Below are positions 47,420 through 60,731 of a DNA stretch of 64,000 nt, piece by piece. The position numbers and the translations under genes were made by a program. The DNA comes from Ophioderma brevispina (lineage: Eukaryota > Echinodermata > Ophiuroidea > Amphilepidida > Ophiodermatidae). Every line of letters begins with the position of its first letter. Within the stretch, counting starts at the first letter, position 1. Location: positions 186,001 through 250,000 of the forward strand of contig JAMKCH010035279.1 in NCBI GenBank assembly GCA_023653785.1, written 5' to 3'. The notes beneath the pieces were generated by a model. That model was not told the origin of the DNA. It was given only the letters and a program-made list of their open reading frames with translations, and made no database searches.

Positions 47420-49925
47420 TTAGACCCCAATTTTCAGTTTACGCTGTCACCAAAGACCCCATGTATTTTGAAAAATGTCACCCAAAACCCCATGTATTTT
47501 GAAAGTCACCCCTTAGACACCCATGCATGTATTTGAAACGTCACCCAAAGACAACATTTATGGAAAGTTTTAACAACTTCACCTAAAGACCCTTTTTGGG
47601 AGAAATTTTGAAAAATTTTCACCAAAGACTCTATTTTTTGAGGTCCTCTGTCACAGAAGTCCCGTGTTTGGAAGCGCCAGCCTTACACCCATATCAATTT
47701 CCTATGTGATCCGGGTATACGCTAAGTCGCGTACATATCCCTAGGAATGGTTGTTACAAACCACAATAATGGAACGATAGTAACAGTGCGTGTACCACGT
47801 TTACCTCGGTGTTGTAACAATGATTCAAACGTGGCAACAGGGTTAAGTTGAAATCGACAGCGCCAATTTTGCTTACAACACGCGCGTACATATTAAAATG
47901 ATGCAAGCCAAATTTAAATGACAGTAAAACTAGGGTGTCCACCTGAAAACAAACAATGTCATTTCAAAGAGCTATTTCTACATCAAATGGCGTGAATAAT
48001 GTTCGTGGACACCCTCTAGAATTTGCAAAATTGGTTAAAGTTGCAGCAAATTTCGCATTTTTTTGCATTGCGATGTCCAAAATTCGTGAGGGATTATGGT
48101 TAGTATGCAAGTCGAAAATTAATCAAACGACAGCATTTTGATTAGGCTCAGCTAGGAGGCACCGCAGGGCGGCTGGTACTTTCATTCGTCCCGTCCCCGA
48201 CTAACCAAAATTAAAAGAATCTAATTTGCAAGATTGGTCATTGACATGGGAGATACCGTTTAAATTAACAAATGTATAACACTAAATACCGGTCACATGG
48301 GTGACCGTGGTGGGCGGGAGTTAAATATTGGTTTACAAATTCATCTTGTCGGGAAAGAACTTGGCAAGGATGGTTACGTGTAATGCAAGAAGAAGAAAAT
48401 GCAAACCAACAAACTGGCATTATGACAAAAGGTTTACCATGATTGGGGAGGCGACAATCCTTAATACAGCTTTTGTAAAAGCGTGCCCCCCCAGTTAATC
48501 CATTGTCGCCATGGTGTTTATAATTCGAAACCCCTATTGGGGGAATATTGTGAAAATAAAAGTTTTCCCACCCAGCAATTCAGTGTTCTGCATTATTTCG
48601 GGTTCAATTAATTAAACTAATGCACCCAGCAAATTAATCTCATTATATACACTTAAACAATAACCTAGTAAAACATCTATTTAATACCACTATGGGCTCA
48701 CCTGGGGCGGCCGCTGCCGCCCTGGGCACATTGACTGTAACCTGGCTTGTAAGTACGCTGTACTGTACTGTCCATTCGCAGGGCTCAACCAAGTGCTTAC
48801 AGGGGCCCACTGGCGCGCTCACTGTGGTATTCGTCAGTATAGTTTCTGGAAGTGTCATCGTGTTTGAAACTATTTGAATGATTGCAAAAGGCTTCCGCCC
48901 TTCTGTACGTGGCATCCTTCAAGAGCGGCGTTGTGAGCACCAGTTGGCACAGTTAGTTTCGAGATTATAATTTTCCCACTTTATTACCACTGGGTGCTCC
49001 GGCAAATACACTGAAAACTCTTAAAACGTCGTGATTATGAAATTCATATCCATTTTAACTAGCCCTCACTGAAACAAGTGAATCCCCATGAAAATACTAA
49101 AAACTGGAACTGACATGACCCAATCAAAGGGACATTAAGAGTTCATGACACATGGATGCAACAAAAGTAAAAATACCCTTCACAGGCAACTCTAAAATGA
49201 GACTGTTTTCCAATTCAAGGACGCTTTCAGTTTATATGGTTGCGGCCGACGCGTTTCCTTCTGTGCTAGCGTGTGCACCACTGTCGGCTCCTTTAACGTC
49301 ACCGTCCCAGGGTGCAACGCCACTTGTCCGCCGCCTCATTACCCTCCTAAGGTGTTTTCTTCCTCCGTTTTCTTCCCCTGCCTCTTTTTCCTCTTCTGAA
49401 TTTCTGTATGGTACCTGGTGAATAATATCCATTAGTATCATCTGGAATACACGTTCGATCCTTTTTTCTTAAGGCCGCACTGGTACATTTTCAACAAATA
49501 TTAACTTCCTTCAATTTGCTCACAAATATAGTCACGGTCTCGGACGAATAGAGATACATGTAAAACATAAATGACATCTCAAACACAATAGAGACGTTTA
49601 AAGAGGTTAAGACCACCATTAATTTGTATGCTCATCTTAAAGTTTGCCAATAACGGTAAACAACAAGTGGGAATGTTTACATGACATCATAGACGTACCC
49701 TTCTTCGGTCACGTTTTGATCTAAAATGGTCTTTTGATTTTCACCCAATGCTGTTTTGCCACTTTAACCAATCTGTTATTACACTTTGTCTAATGAATAA
49801 CCTTCATCAAAACCTACCCAAAAATGTTTTCTTCTCTAATTCGCCAGAATCGGTTATTTGGTCATCAGGTGCAAAATACAGTTCGGTCCCGTTTGTGAAA
49901 AAGATCAAACAATAGGAGTTCTTAG
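47420..49925 (+). repeat. Tandem array unit 1 (~2.5 kb)
   Basis: First of three head-to-tail units. Landmarks: 'ccaaagacc' with 'tgtattttgaaaa' words (47450), 'gatccgggtata' (47708), 'gttcgtggacaccctctag' (48001), 'cgccatggtgttta' (48507), 'gcggccgctgcc' (48706), 'gacgcgtttccttctg' (49248) and 'ggagttcttagaattta' (49915). It lacks the ~290-bp segment that units 2 and 3 carry between 'acctagtaaaacatct' and 'gggctcacctgg'. No gene recognised; frames are broken differently in each unit. Confidence 0.9.
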
Positions 49926-52620
49926 AATTTAAACCTAACCCTGTATGTTGGAAAATGTCCCCATAGACCCCCATGCATGTGAATTTTGAAAATGTCACCC
50001 AAAGACCACATTTAATTGGAAAGTTTACCACTATCACACCTAAAGACCCCCCCCCCTTTTTGGAGAAAATTTTGAAAATTTATCACCAAGACTCTATGTT
50101 TGAGTCCTCTTCACCGAATCCCCCCGTGTTTGGAAGCGCCCAGCCCCTTACACCCATATCCATTTCCATATGTGGATCCGGGTATACGCTACGTCTGCGT
50201 ACATATTCCCTAGGAATGGTGTTACAAAAACCATCTGAAGCTATAACAGTGCGTTGTAACACGTTTACAATCGTGTACAATGAATCACCTTGGCAACAGG
50301 TAAGTTGAAATCGACAGCGCCAATTTTGCTTACACCACATGCTTACACCACGTGCTTACACATTAAATGATTCAAGCAAAATTTAATGCCATTAAAACCT
50401 AGGGGTTTCCACCTTACAACAAACTGTCATCCTAAAGAGCATATTTTCTACATCAAAATGGTGACATAATCGTTCGTGGACAACCCTCTAGAATTTTGCA
50501 AAATATGGTTAAAGTTGCAGCAATTTCGTATTTTTGCATTGGCGATGACACTTGCGTGAGGGATATGGTTAGTCTTGCAAGTCGCAATTAATCAACGACG
50601 CATTTTGGATTAGTCTCAGCTATGAGGCACGCATGCGGCGGTACCTTAATTCGTCCCGACCTACCAAATTAAGAATCTACTTGCAAATTGGTTCCTTTGA
50701 CATGGGGATAAACCGTTAAATTAACAATTATAACACTAAAATAACTGTCACATGTGTGACCTTGGTGGAGTTAAATTATTGTTTAAACATCTTGTCGGAA
50801 ACTTGGAAGGATGTTACGTGAAATGCACGAAAATGCAAACCCCACAACTACTGCATTATGACAAAAAGGTTTATCTGATTGGGGAATCCTTAATACCGCT
50901 TTGAAAGCTTTCCCAGTTAATCCATTTCTCGCCATGGTGTTTTAATTCGAAACCCTAATTTGTGGGAAATATTGAACCATAAAAGTTTTCCCCCCAGCAA
51001 ATTCAGTTTGTTGCATCACTTCGGGGTCAATTAATTACTATGCACCCCAGAATGAATCTCATTATCTTCACTTAAACATAACCTAGTAAAACATCTATTT
51101 TACCCGGTGGGCTCACCTCACCCGGCACCCTGACCGCATGATCGTTACCAAGCTTTGCCAAAAACGCGGTCAAATATGGCACGCCATGTTGGTTAATGAC
51201 AATGGTTCCCCATCGTATGGTGGTTCTATCCCATTGGGTATAGTATTTGTGATACATGATTGGACGCAAAAAACTGTATTACAACAGGGTGCCATCTTTT
51301 CGCTCTCCTCGTGCCCATATTTGTCCCGTCGATTTGGTAACGATCATTCGGTCAGTATCACCAGCTTGAGTGAGCCCCCCGGCTATTTTAACGCCCACTA
51401 GGGCTCCTAACCTGGAGCGGCCGCTGCCGTCCCTGTGGCACTTGACTGTAACCTGGCTGTAAAGTAAGCTGTACTGTCCATTCGCAAGGCTCAACCAAGT
51501 GCACAGTCCACTGGCTGCGCCACTGTTGGTTCTTCTTCAGTATAGTTTCTGTAAAGTGCATCGTGTTGCCAACTATTGCAATGATTGGCAAGCTCGCCTT
51601 CGTACGGTGGGCATTCCTTCGCATGAGCGGCGTTGTGAGCACCAGTTGGCACAGTTAGTTTCGAGATTATACTTTTCCCACTTTATTACAACTGGCGTGC
51701 TCCGGCAAATAACACCTGAACCTAAAACGGTCTGATAGGAAATTCATCTCCATTTTAACTAGCCCTCACTGAAACAGTGGAATGAACATATGAAACTGGA
51801 ACCTGAACATGCACCAATAAAAGGACATTAAGAGGTCATGACACATGGTGCAACAAAAGTAAACATCCATGCACAGAGAGCCATAAATGAGACTTGTTTT
51901 CGTCCCAATTCAAGACGCTTTCAGTTATCTTGGTTGCGGGGCCGGACGCGTTTCCTTTTCCTTCTGTGCTAGCGTGTGCACCACTGTCGGCTCCTTTAAC
52001 GTCACCGTCCCAGGGTGCAACGCCCTTGTCTGCCCCTCAGTTTACCCCTAAGGTGTTTTCTTTTCTTTCGCTTCTTCTTTCTTCCCCTGTCCTCGTTGTT
52101 CCTCTTCTGAATTTTCTGTACTGGTACCTGTGAATAAATATGGCAGCATTAGTATATCTGAATACCCGTTCATCCTTAGGAAGCACTGGTACATTTTTCA
52201 CCAATTTTAACTTCTTTCAATTTGGCCTCACAAATGATGTCCAGTCATCGGAAGAATAGAGATACATTTAACATAATACAATACTCCACCACAGATCGAG
52301 ACTTTTGAAAGAGGTTAAAACGCCATCCATGTAATTTGTAAGCTAACTTTAAATTTGCCATACCGTTAAACACAAGTGGAATGTTCCTGACTACATAGAC
52401 TCGTACCCATTCTTCGGTCACTTTGTGACCTAAATGGTAAATTTTGATTTTCAACCCCCTGCTGTTTTGCCACTGTAACCCATCTGTTATTACCCTTGGT
52501 ATACTGATACCTTCATTCCAAACCTACCCACTAATGTTCTCTCTCAACGCCAAAATCGGTATTTTGTCATCAGGGGCAAATGTTCGGTCCGTTTGTGACC
52601 TCAACAAAGGAGTTCTTAGA
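49926..52620 (+). repeat. Tandem array unit 2 (~2.7 kb)
   Basis: Same landmarks as unit 1 at 50175, 50470, 50930, 51418, 51948 and 52610. Includes the extra ~290 bp (about 51105-51398) beginning 'ggtgggctcacct'. Serves as the reference full-length unit. Short frames such as 51138-51401 plus are not preserved through unit 3 without frameshifts. Confidence 0.9.
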
Positions 52621-55600
52621 ATTTAAACTAACCCATGTATTTTGAAAATGTCACCCATCGACCCACCCCCATGCCTTACTTTTGAAAATGTCACCCAAAG
52701 ACCACATTTATTGGAAAGTTTACACTATCACCTAAAGACCCCTTTTGGGAGAACATTTTGAAAATTTCACCCCAGACCTCTATTTTTTGAGTCCTCTGTC
52801 ACCGAATGTCCCCGTGTTTGGAAGGCGCCAGCCTTACACCAAACAACAACACCCATATCCATTTCATATGTGATCCGGGTATAAACGCACGCCGCGTAAA
52901 TATTCCCTAGGAATGGTGTTACAAAACAATACTGAACGATATGTAACATTGCAGTGTCCACGTTTTACAATCGTGTAACAATTCCCTTGCCACAGGGTAA
53001 GTTGAAATCGGTAGCGCCAATTTTGCTTACAACCACGTGCTTACACCACATTAAAATGGATGCAAGCAAATTTAAATGCCATTAAAACCCTAGGGGTGTC
53101 CACCTGCAAACAAACTGTCATCTCTAAAGGAGCATATTTCTACTCCAATGGTGACATAATCGTTCGTGGACACCCTCTAGAATTTTTATTGGCAAAATAG
53201 GGTTAAAGTTGCAGCAAATTTCGCATTTTTGCATTGTGATGATACACTCGTGAGGGCTTATGGGTAGTCCGTCAATCGAAATTAATCAACGACAGCCTTT
53301 TGATTAGTCCTCAGGCTAGGAGGCCCGCAGGCGGCGGACCTTATTCGTTCCTTCGTCCCGACCTAACCAAATTTAAAGCAATCTTACTTTGGCAAGATTG
53401 GTCATTTGACATGGGAGTCCGTTAAATTAACCAATTATAACACTAAATACGGTCACATGTGTGACCTTGGTTGGAGATTCAATTATTGTTTAAAATTCAT
53501 CTTGTCGGAACTTGGAAGGATGTTTACGTGATATGCACAGAAAATGCAAACCCACAAACTGCATTATGACACAATGTTTAGGTGCCTGATTGGGGAATCC
53601 TTATACAGCTTGTAAAGCGTTTCCCAGTTAATCCATTGTCGCCATGGTGTTTATAATTCGAAACCTATGGGGAAATATGAACTAAAGTTTTCCCCACCCG
53701 GCAAATTCAGTTTTGTTTGCAATACTTTTCGGGTCAATTAATTAACTAATGCACCCCATAAATTAATCTCATTACTTCACTAAACAATAACCCCTAGTAA
53801 ACAATCTTTTTATAAAAACATTTTCCCCCGGTGGGCTCTCACCCAACCGCACCACTGAACCGCATGATGTTAAACCAAGCTTTGCCAAAAACGCGACAAA
53901 TTGCACGCCAAGGTGGTTAATGACAATGGTGTTCCCCATCGTATGGTTGTCGAACTATCCCATTGGATTCTGTTTTGTGATCATGATTGGCCAGCAAAAC
54001 TGTATTAACAACAGGGGTTTTCACTCTATGTTGCTCATCGCGTGCCATAATTTGTCCGCGATTTTGGTTACGATCATTACGGTCAGTCACACAGATTGAT
54101 GACCCACCGGGCCATGTTACTACCATCTATGGGCTCACTGGAGCGGGGCGGCCGCTGCCCGTCCCTGTGGCACATTGACTGTAACCGTGCTGTAAGTAGC
54201 TGTACCTGTCAGTCGCAAGGCGCAACCAAGTGCTACGCCACTGGCGCGCCTTCACTGTTGTATTCAGTTCAGTATAGTTTCTGGAACTGTCTAATCGTGT
54301 TTCCAACTATTTGCAGATTGGCAGGCTTTCGCCCTTCGGTAGAACGGTGGCAATCCTTCGCATGAGCGGCGTTTGTGAGACCATTGGCACAATTTAGTTT
54401 TCGAGATTATACTTTTCCCACTTTATTACCGCTGGCGTGCTCCGGCAATACACTGAAACCTAAAACGGAACGTCGTGATAGGAATTCATCATCCATTTAA
54501 AACTCCCTCACTGAAACAAGTGGAATGAAACAATGAAACGGAACCTGAACATGCACCCAATAACAGTGACATTAAGAGGTCATGAACACATGATGCAACA
54601 AAAGTAAACATCCATGCACAGAGCATCAAAAATGAGACTTTGGTTTTTCCCATTCAAGACGCTTTCATTTATATGGTTGCGGCCGACGCGTTTCCTTCTG
54701 TGCTAGCGTGTGCACCACTGTCGGCTCCTTTAACGTCCCCGTCCCAGGCGGCACGCCCTTGTCTGCCTCCTCAGTTACCCTCCTAAGGTGTTTTCTTCCC
54801 CTGTCTCTCTTTTTTCCTCTTCTGAATTGCTGTATGGTACCTGGTGAAGATAGGCGCATTCGTTATCTGGAATACACGTTCATCTTAAGGCAGCCTGTAC
54901 TTTTCACAAATTATGAACTTCCTCATTTGCTCACAAATGATAGGTAAATGTCAATCGGAAGAATAGAGATACATTTATAGTAAAGATTAACCATCGTGTG
55001 TCACCTCTAGTACTTTCCCAAAGTATGATGGGCATTGAAATGAGGGCCTGTGCTGTGGGTTTGGAAATTAAAAAATTCCACGTAGTCCGATAGGAGAGAA
55101 AAATCGAAGCTATGCTATAAAAGCATTCAAGTCAACGTAAAGCGCATTTATAGCTAACATGAAAACTTCTAACTAATCGTATTTGCTTCAGTAGTATTGT
55201 GGTAAAATTGACGTCAACATGAAAGGCCAGATTCTAGTTCTTTCATGAAAACAGGGAATCGGGCAAAGTATTTTTTTTTCTGCCTCCTCTCCCACTAATC
55301 GGACGCTGTCCAAAAACTTTTCCTCCGGTGGACACGATGGGTTGAATCTACTATATAAAACTTAAATGAAATACTCAACACAGATAGAGACGTTGAAAGA
55401 GGTTAAAGACCACCAGGATGTAATTTGTAGGCTAACTTTAAAGTTTGCCATAACGTTAAACAACAAGTGGGAATGTTACTGACATCATAGACTCGTACCC
55501 ATTCTTCGGTCACGTTTGTGACCTAAATGTAAATTTTGATTTTTCAACCCCTGCTGTTTTGCACTGTAACCAATTGTTATTACACTTGGTATAATGAAGT

Positions 55601-55733
55601 ACCTTCCATTCAAAACCTACCCAAATAATGTTCTCTAAACGCCAGAGCGGTATTTTGTCATCAGGGGCAAATAAAGTTCGGTCACGTTTGTGACCTCAAA
55701 CAAATAGGAGTTCTTAGAATTAAACTACCACAT
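52621..55733 (+). repeat. Tandem array unit 3 (~3.1 kb, with an inserted element)
   Basis: Landmarks at 52873, 53160, 53640, 54148, 54684 and 55708. Contains the ~290-bp segment (53818-54125) and is lengthened by the element at 54978-55353. Ends at the same phase as units 1 and 2 ('gttcttagaatt') before passing into the LINE at about 55740. Confidence 0.9.
54978..55353. mobile_element. Putative DNA element inserted in array unit 3, ~376 bp
   Basis: Absent from units 1 and 2 at the same point ('tagagatacattta|...|taaaac'). Ends show a short imperfect inverted repeat: 'TAGTAAAGATTAACC' on the left and the complement of 'TAGTAGATTCAACC' on the right. TA lies on both sides. No open frame. Probably a TA-target MITE. 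Confidence 0.6.
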
Positions 55734-55739
55734 AGAATT

Positions 55740-58700
55740 CTGTTATTATTTAAGTACCCACATTCGCGGAAAGACTTGGTACTTCGTAATATAAACAATC
55801 ATAATATATTGGGCAATGTTGGATGTATATTTAATGAAATGTAGATATCATGTTTGTAACTGAGACTTGGCTAAAATGTGAGTATGGTTGTTAGTGGCGA
55901 ATGTACACCACCTGGGTGGTTCAGCAGATGTTTAATTTCCCAAGGGGTAAGCCTGATTCCCGGGGAGTAGACCATGGTGGCATTGCTGTCATTTACAAGA
56001 AAGTCCTCAATCTCCAGAGTGCTCATGATATTGATGTTGAAGTTACCACCTTTGAATACGCAAGTGTGAATGATCCTATTAATGGTATTCAGTATATTAT
56101 TGTGTATAGACCCCGCATCCCGGGAGAATGGTTTCCTGGTTTCTAAGTTTTTGAGAGAAATTGAGGACTTCATAAGTGAAATTTCATTGTTTCCGAGGAA
56201 GGTCATTGTGTTAGGTGACTTCAACATACATGTTGATGTCCCTTCAAATTATGATACCAAGCGGTTTCATGACCTGCATAGAAAACTAATGACTTTCAAC
56301 AACATGTTTATGTACCCAACACATAGAAGTGGTCAATATAAATCTTATAATGCCAGATCAGGTGATAAGTTAACTTCTTTGATGTGGAAAGTGAATTTTG
56401 GTTGATCCACCTAATGGTTGAATGTGATATTAATTGTTCTAAGCCACCTCTCGCCATGAAAATGTTAAATGTCGTAATTTAGACATGAATCAAGTGAATT
56501 TAGGTCTGCTTTGTCATAATTTGAGTGGTTTACCATCTGATGTTACTGGGAACAGTACCTAAATGGTGAGTTTGATGCTGTGTTAAGCACCACCATTGAA
56601 AAAGAATGCCCCACAAAGGGCTCGGATTATATAAGACACGTTATCCTTGGTATAATGATGATTCAAAGATAGAGAAGGTTGCGTCGTAGGTTAGAAAGGA
56701 AATGAGAAAACAATGGTTCTTTAGAAGACCAAAAAGCCTATCTTGAGCAAGGGAGAAGGTTAATAAGTTAATCGATACTGCCAAAACTGAATTCTATCAT
56801 GAGGAAATTATGTAATTCAGATGCTAAGGTATTCCCCAAATTATAATACCCTCTTAAAAGATCGGATAAACAACTACCGCCTTGTGATCCACTCAAACCT
56901 TATGTAACAAATTTGCTGATTTTGAAACAAAGGTTTCCAAAATACATGAAGTCCTTGACAAGGACAAGCTAAAATAATTCTTGTGATCAAAAAACATCTA
57001 CAATGATACTTGTATTTCATCCTTCATGACTTGAAATGTCTCTGAGAAGAGGTTCGTAAACTGGTTATGAAGTGCCCCATTAAACATGCAGTGATATTAT
57101 ATTATCACTACCTGGCTGCTAAGGACCACTTGGACAGTTTGTTCCTTACCTCCATTTTAATCAACATGTCTTGGTTCAAGGATTTTTCCCAAACCGCTGG
57201 GCCAAGCAATGTGTCTCTCCAATCTAAGAAATCATCTTGGATGGCAATGATTTTGCTAATAAGACCAGTGTCTAATATAAAGTGTGTTCTAAAAACTGAT
57301 TGAGAATGTCGTTTGTAACCAAATAACCTAATATATGCAGTGAACAGTCTCTGTGAGATGTACCAATCTGCATATACTCCAAACACAAGTACAGAGACTG
57401 CACTCCTCAGAGGAAAGAATGAGCTGTGAATGCCGTAGACAGACGGGAGGTCGCATACCTTGTGCTTCTGATCTTTTTTTTTTTCTGTCGGCGGCATTCG
57501 ACACCATAGATCATGATTTGCTGCTTTCTAGTCTCGAGATAGCTGGTACTCAGGTAATGTTTTACAGGGGGTTCGTTCCTTATCTTAAACAGTAGGTCCA
57601 CCAGGTCAACATAGATGGAGTTTGTTCTGCTTCTCATTCACTAACTATGATACCCAGGGTTCAGTGATGGGTCCACTTAAGTGTATTATCTACACTCTTC
57701 CTGTTGGTGAATTATTCGCAAATATGGTCTGGCCTATCACTATATGCAGGACGACACACAGATCTTGACGTCATCAATCCCAGGGAACCAGTGCACTCGT
57801 GAAGCTCTTCGCAGACTTGAAGGCTTGCATTTCTGAACTAAATGACTGGATGTGTATGAATAAACTCAAGTGAATAGTAAAAAAGACTGAATTTTTGGTA
57901 GCCGGCACAACTCAAAGTCTAAGTTTAATCAACCAAATTGAAATTAAAGTTGGTTGACAGTATCATACGCCATCTGAAACTGTCAGAAATTTGGGAGCAT
58001 ACGTGATTCTCGTTCTCAATGATCTCGGCACATAAATAGCATGATATCTCCCTTCAATCAACTTCCAGCTTCGCAACATTCGACGTATTAAACTTTTCTG
58101 GATCATGCCACCCTTCATGCAGTTGTTAGAGCATTGGTTACATCACGCCTTGACTATGGCACCGCTGCCTGTTATGGAGCCAAATCAAAGATCTAGATCG
58201 CTTACAATCGCTACAACACAAGGCTGCCAAATTGATATTTTCTGCAACCAGATTTGATAGCCTTCTCCACTCATGCAAATCTCCCACTGGCTGCCAGAAG
58301 CGGACCGTATTAAATTTCAACTCTCCTTTCATCTTTAAGGTTTGCAAGGATCTGCACCACAATATCTATTGGACCTTTCCGAACAAATAAGAATTCTGTA
58401 TTTCCTCCTTCAACCTTTTGTTCCTTTTCCCGGCTCGCTGGCACCATGCTCCTCTCCTCATCATGTCTCGCCCAGAAAGCGGGAAAACCACACTCTGGCC
58501 ATGCACAAGATCATAAACTGGACTCAACTTCCTCACAGCTTTTCCTGGAAGATCGCATTGGCGATAGGGCATTCCAAGCAGCCGCACCAAACTGTGGAAT
58601 GCTCCACAAAACATCAGGGAGGCAGGCTCAGTTGCAACTTTCAAAAAATGTCTGAAGTCTCATTACTATGTTTAATGTAATAATCATGTTTTGCTTTGCA

Positions 58701-58760
58701 TTATATTCTGCTGTTCTTGTTATATTCCTGCCTTGATCTAGATGTAAAGGCGCGTTAAAA
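55740..58760 (+). pseudogene. Degraded LINE (L2/CR1-like), endonuclease plus reverse transcriptase
   Basis: The order of motifs is that of an apurinic-type endonuclease followed by a reverse transcriptase. Endonuclease: 'FVTETWLK' (about 55850), 'GGIAVIYKK' (about 55977), 'VIVLGDFNIHVD' (about 56205) and 'PTHRSG'. Reverse transcriptase: 'AFDTIDHDLLLSSLE' (57493), the YADD block split by one extra G at 57749, and 'LQSLQHKAAKLIFSATRFD' (about 58200). C-terminal: 'PRKR.NHTLAMHK' and 'RAFQAAAPN' (about 58560), then 'FKK.LKSHYY'. The C-terminal pattern is typical of L2/CR1-group elements. Stops and frameshifts occur throughout, with 56410-57480 the most decayed. It is inactive. The 5' end abuts the tandem array. 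Confidence 0.88.
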
Positions 58761-60100
58761 TACATTCTGTATGTGTATGTATGATGTATGTGGGTATGTT
58801 CGCAAAAGGCTCGGTCAGTTTCGATCCCATATTCGCCAAACTCACAGGAAAGGTGCATGAGGATACCGGACGTTTTAAAACCGCTATAATTTGGACGAAT
58901 CCGTTCAGAATGGCTGAAAAATCAACGAAAATGTGCTCGGTTGCTATGATAAATTACCATTTGTTTGTACGCGTTACTAAGCGGCGCGTATGCGTGGTGC
59001 GTTGAGACGGGTGGTTACGCGTGGCAACGGCGATACGCGTAAGACGCTATATGCGGTAGGCAAGTGACAGGCTCTATATTGCACAGAAAATGGTCAGAAC
59101 ACGCCATATTATTTCGCTTTGATTGTCGTATACCCCACGGAGCTTTGAGAAGAAGAAAAATTAAATACATGGAAACTTACGGGATGAAATATTGACATAT
59201 TAATTTTAGAATAGGCCTAGCTATAGGATATTGCCTGCAAACTACGAGGAATACAAAATCAATAAGGGATGCGTGACGGGGGGGTCAAAAACTATAGGAT
59301 GGCGAGAACTTTATATGGGAGTTTGAGGAGTTATGAGAAAAATATGTGGAAAATACGGGAACTACGTGTTATCCCACGGGGAGTACTTTTGAAGAATTAA
59401 AGTACACTGAAATTTATACGGGATTAAATTTGAGTTTTATTATTTAAAAAAATTACGAGAAAAAATAAAATATACGTAAAGTTATACGGATTAAATATTC
59501 AGTAGACCTTTCCTTAGAAATCGGTAACTACATGAGCTATAAGGATATGATAGGTAACCGAATTTGAAGTATTAAAAGTGTTAAAAGTACAAAATGTTGT
59601 GACTCGGGGAGTCCTAAAGTTCAGGGTGACGGTGTGCTTTGCGTTGTCCTTTGCCAGAGTTGTGTCCAGTTTTTACTTTTTTTTTCAAGTGATCGCTTCT
59701 ATTTCAGTAATCGCTCCCGTTCACTCAACATATATTTTGCCCATGTTTGAGAAAATGGAACAAAACAAACAAAAAAAAAGGCTAATATTAAATGTATTTA
59801 AGTGAATATAATTGTAAATATCAGATTGATTAACGTGGTAGAACTTTCAGAGAAGGTAAACTGCCCATGTAACATATTTCAATTTACAAAGTTAAAAAAG
59901 CGCTGCCAAATGATTTGGAGCCAAAATGATTGCAAACATGACATTGATTTACAATACCAGGGACAATCATTAAATTTAAACGGAACAAATGAGAGAAATG
60001 TCACATTTCAAAAATGGCACCAAAGCAACTATTATACAATTCTTGAAGAGAAAGAACATGAACCTCTATGTGTGAGACATGGATTGTGCATTACATGACG
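58761..60100. other. Mostly unannotated stretch with short degenerate repeats
   Basis: Around 59165-59500 three loosely similar phrases ('ttacgggatgaaatattga', 'atacgggattaaatttgag', 'atacggattaaatattcag') suggest a decayed tandem repeat. An open frame of 98 codons (59802-60098) has no recognised domain but directly precedes the LINE-like remnant. Confidence 0.35.
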
Positions 60101-60159
60101 TAAGAACGTTATCAAAGTGGCTTGATATTGGGAAATTTAAAATTAAACAAAGAATAACT

Positions 60160-60340
60160 AATCGAATTGGTTAATTTAAAGTTTAAAATTTTATTATAAC
60201 TAATTCCATGCAATTAAACTTAGTTTAAATAACAAGTGTGACACGTGCACTGGAAATAGACAACTTACTGTCACTTCTTTATTGAATGTAACAGAGTTAA
60301 AAATTTTGGAAAACAGGTAAAAAAGTATTACACATCTTTT
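60160..60340 (+). pseudogene. Probable LINE C-terminal remnant (Tx1/L1-like)
   Basis: Across frameshifts this reads 'FKILL..IPCN', then a CxxC-like 'CDTC' (about 60237), and 'HFFIECNRVKNFGKQVKKYY' (about 60273-60332). The pattern CxxC, then H-(F/L)-F-x-E-C and a following aromatic is typical of the reverse-transcriptase C-terminal zinc-binding region in L1/Tx1 LINEs. Upstream RT motifs were not found, so the copy is very short or decayed. Confidence 0.4.
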
Positions 60341-60731
60341 TTTCATGTGAATTGACATGAAGCTAATTATCTATGATATCAAGTTCACAAATCAGAAATA
60401 TGTCTGCTTAATATTTGATTATGTTTGCCGTTCTATCAATCTATAATGAAGAATGATTATAATGTTACAAATAAGTGGACACCTTTCTAGTAGTATCTTC
60501 AATGAAATTGAGGATATACAATCAAATATTACGGTCGAAACAATGGTAAAAACCTTACACGGATGAAAATGGGCAAACTCTATAGTTTCCTGAATATTTT
60601 GTAACATGTGATCTAAGGTATCAATGTTAACTGTATGTTTTTGTCACCTTATATAGATAACGATTGCTTTTATGAAAATATCCTCTATGGAGGTCTTAAT
60701 AAAAAAAAAATGCAGCAGTAAAGGTGCAACG

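Noticed and set aside
48643..49421. Cadherin-like or other beta-sandwich exon in the array units on either strand
   Set aside because: Only isolated words look suggestive, and frames differ among the three units because of indels.
47420..55733. CRISPR array or ribosomal DNA array
   Set aside because: Units are ~2.7 kb, non-identical and without short spaced repeats; no rRNA-like conserved words were recognised.
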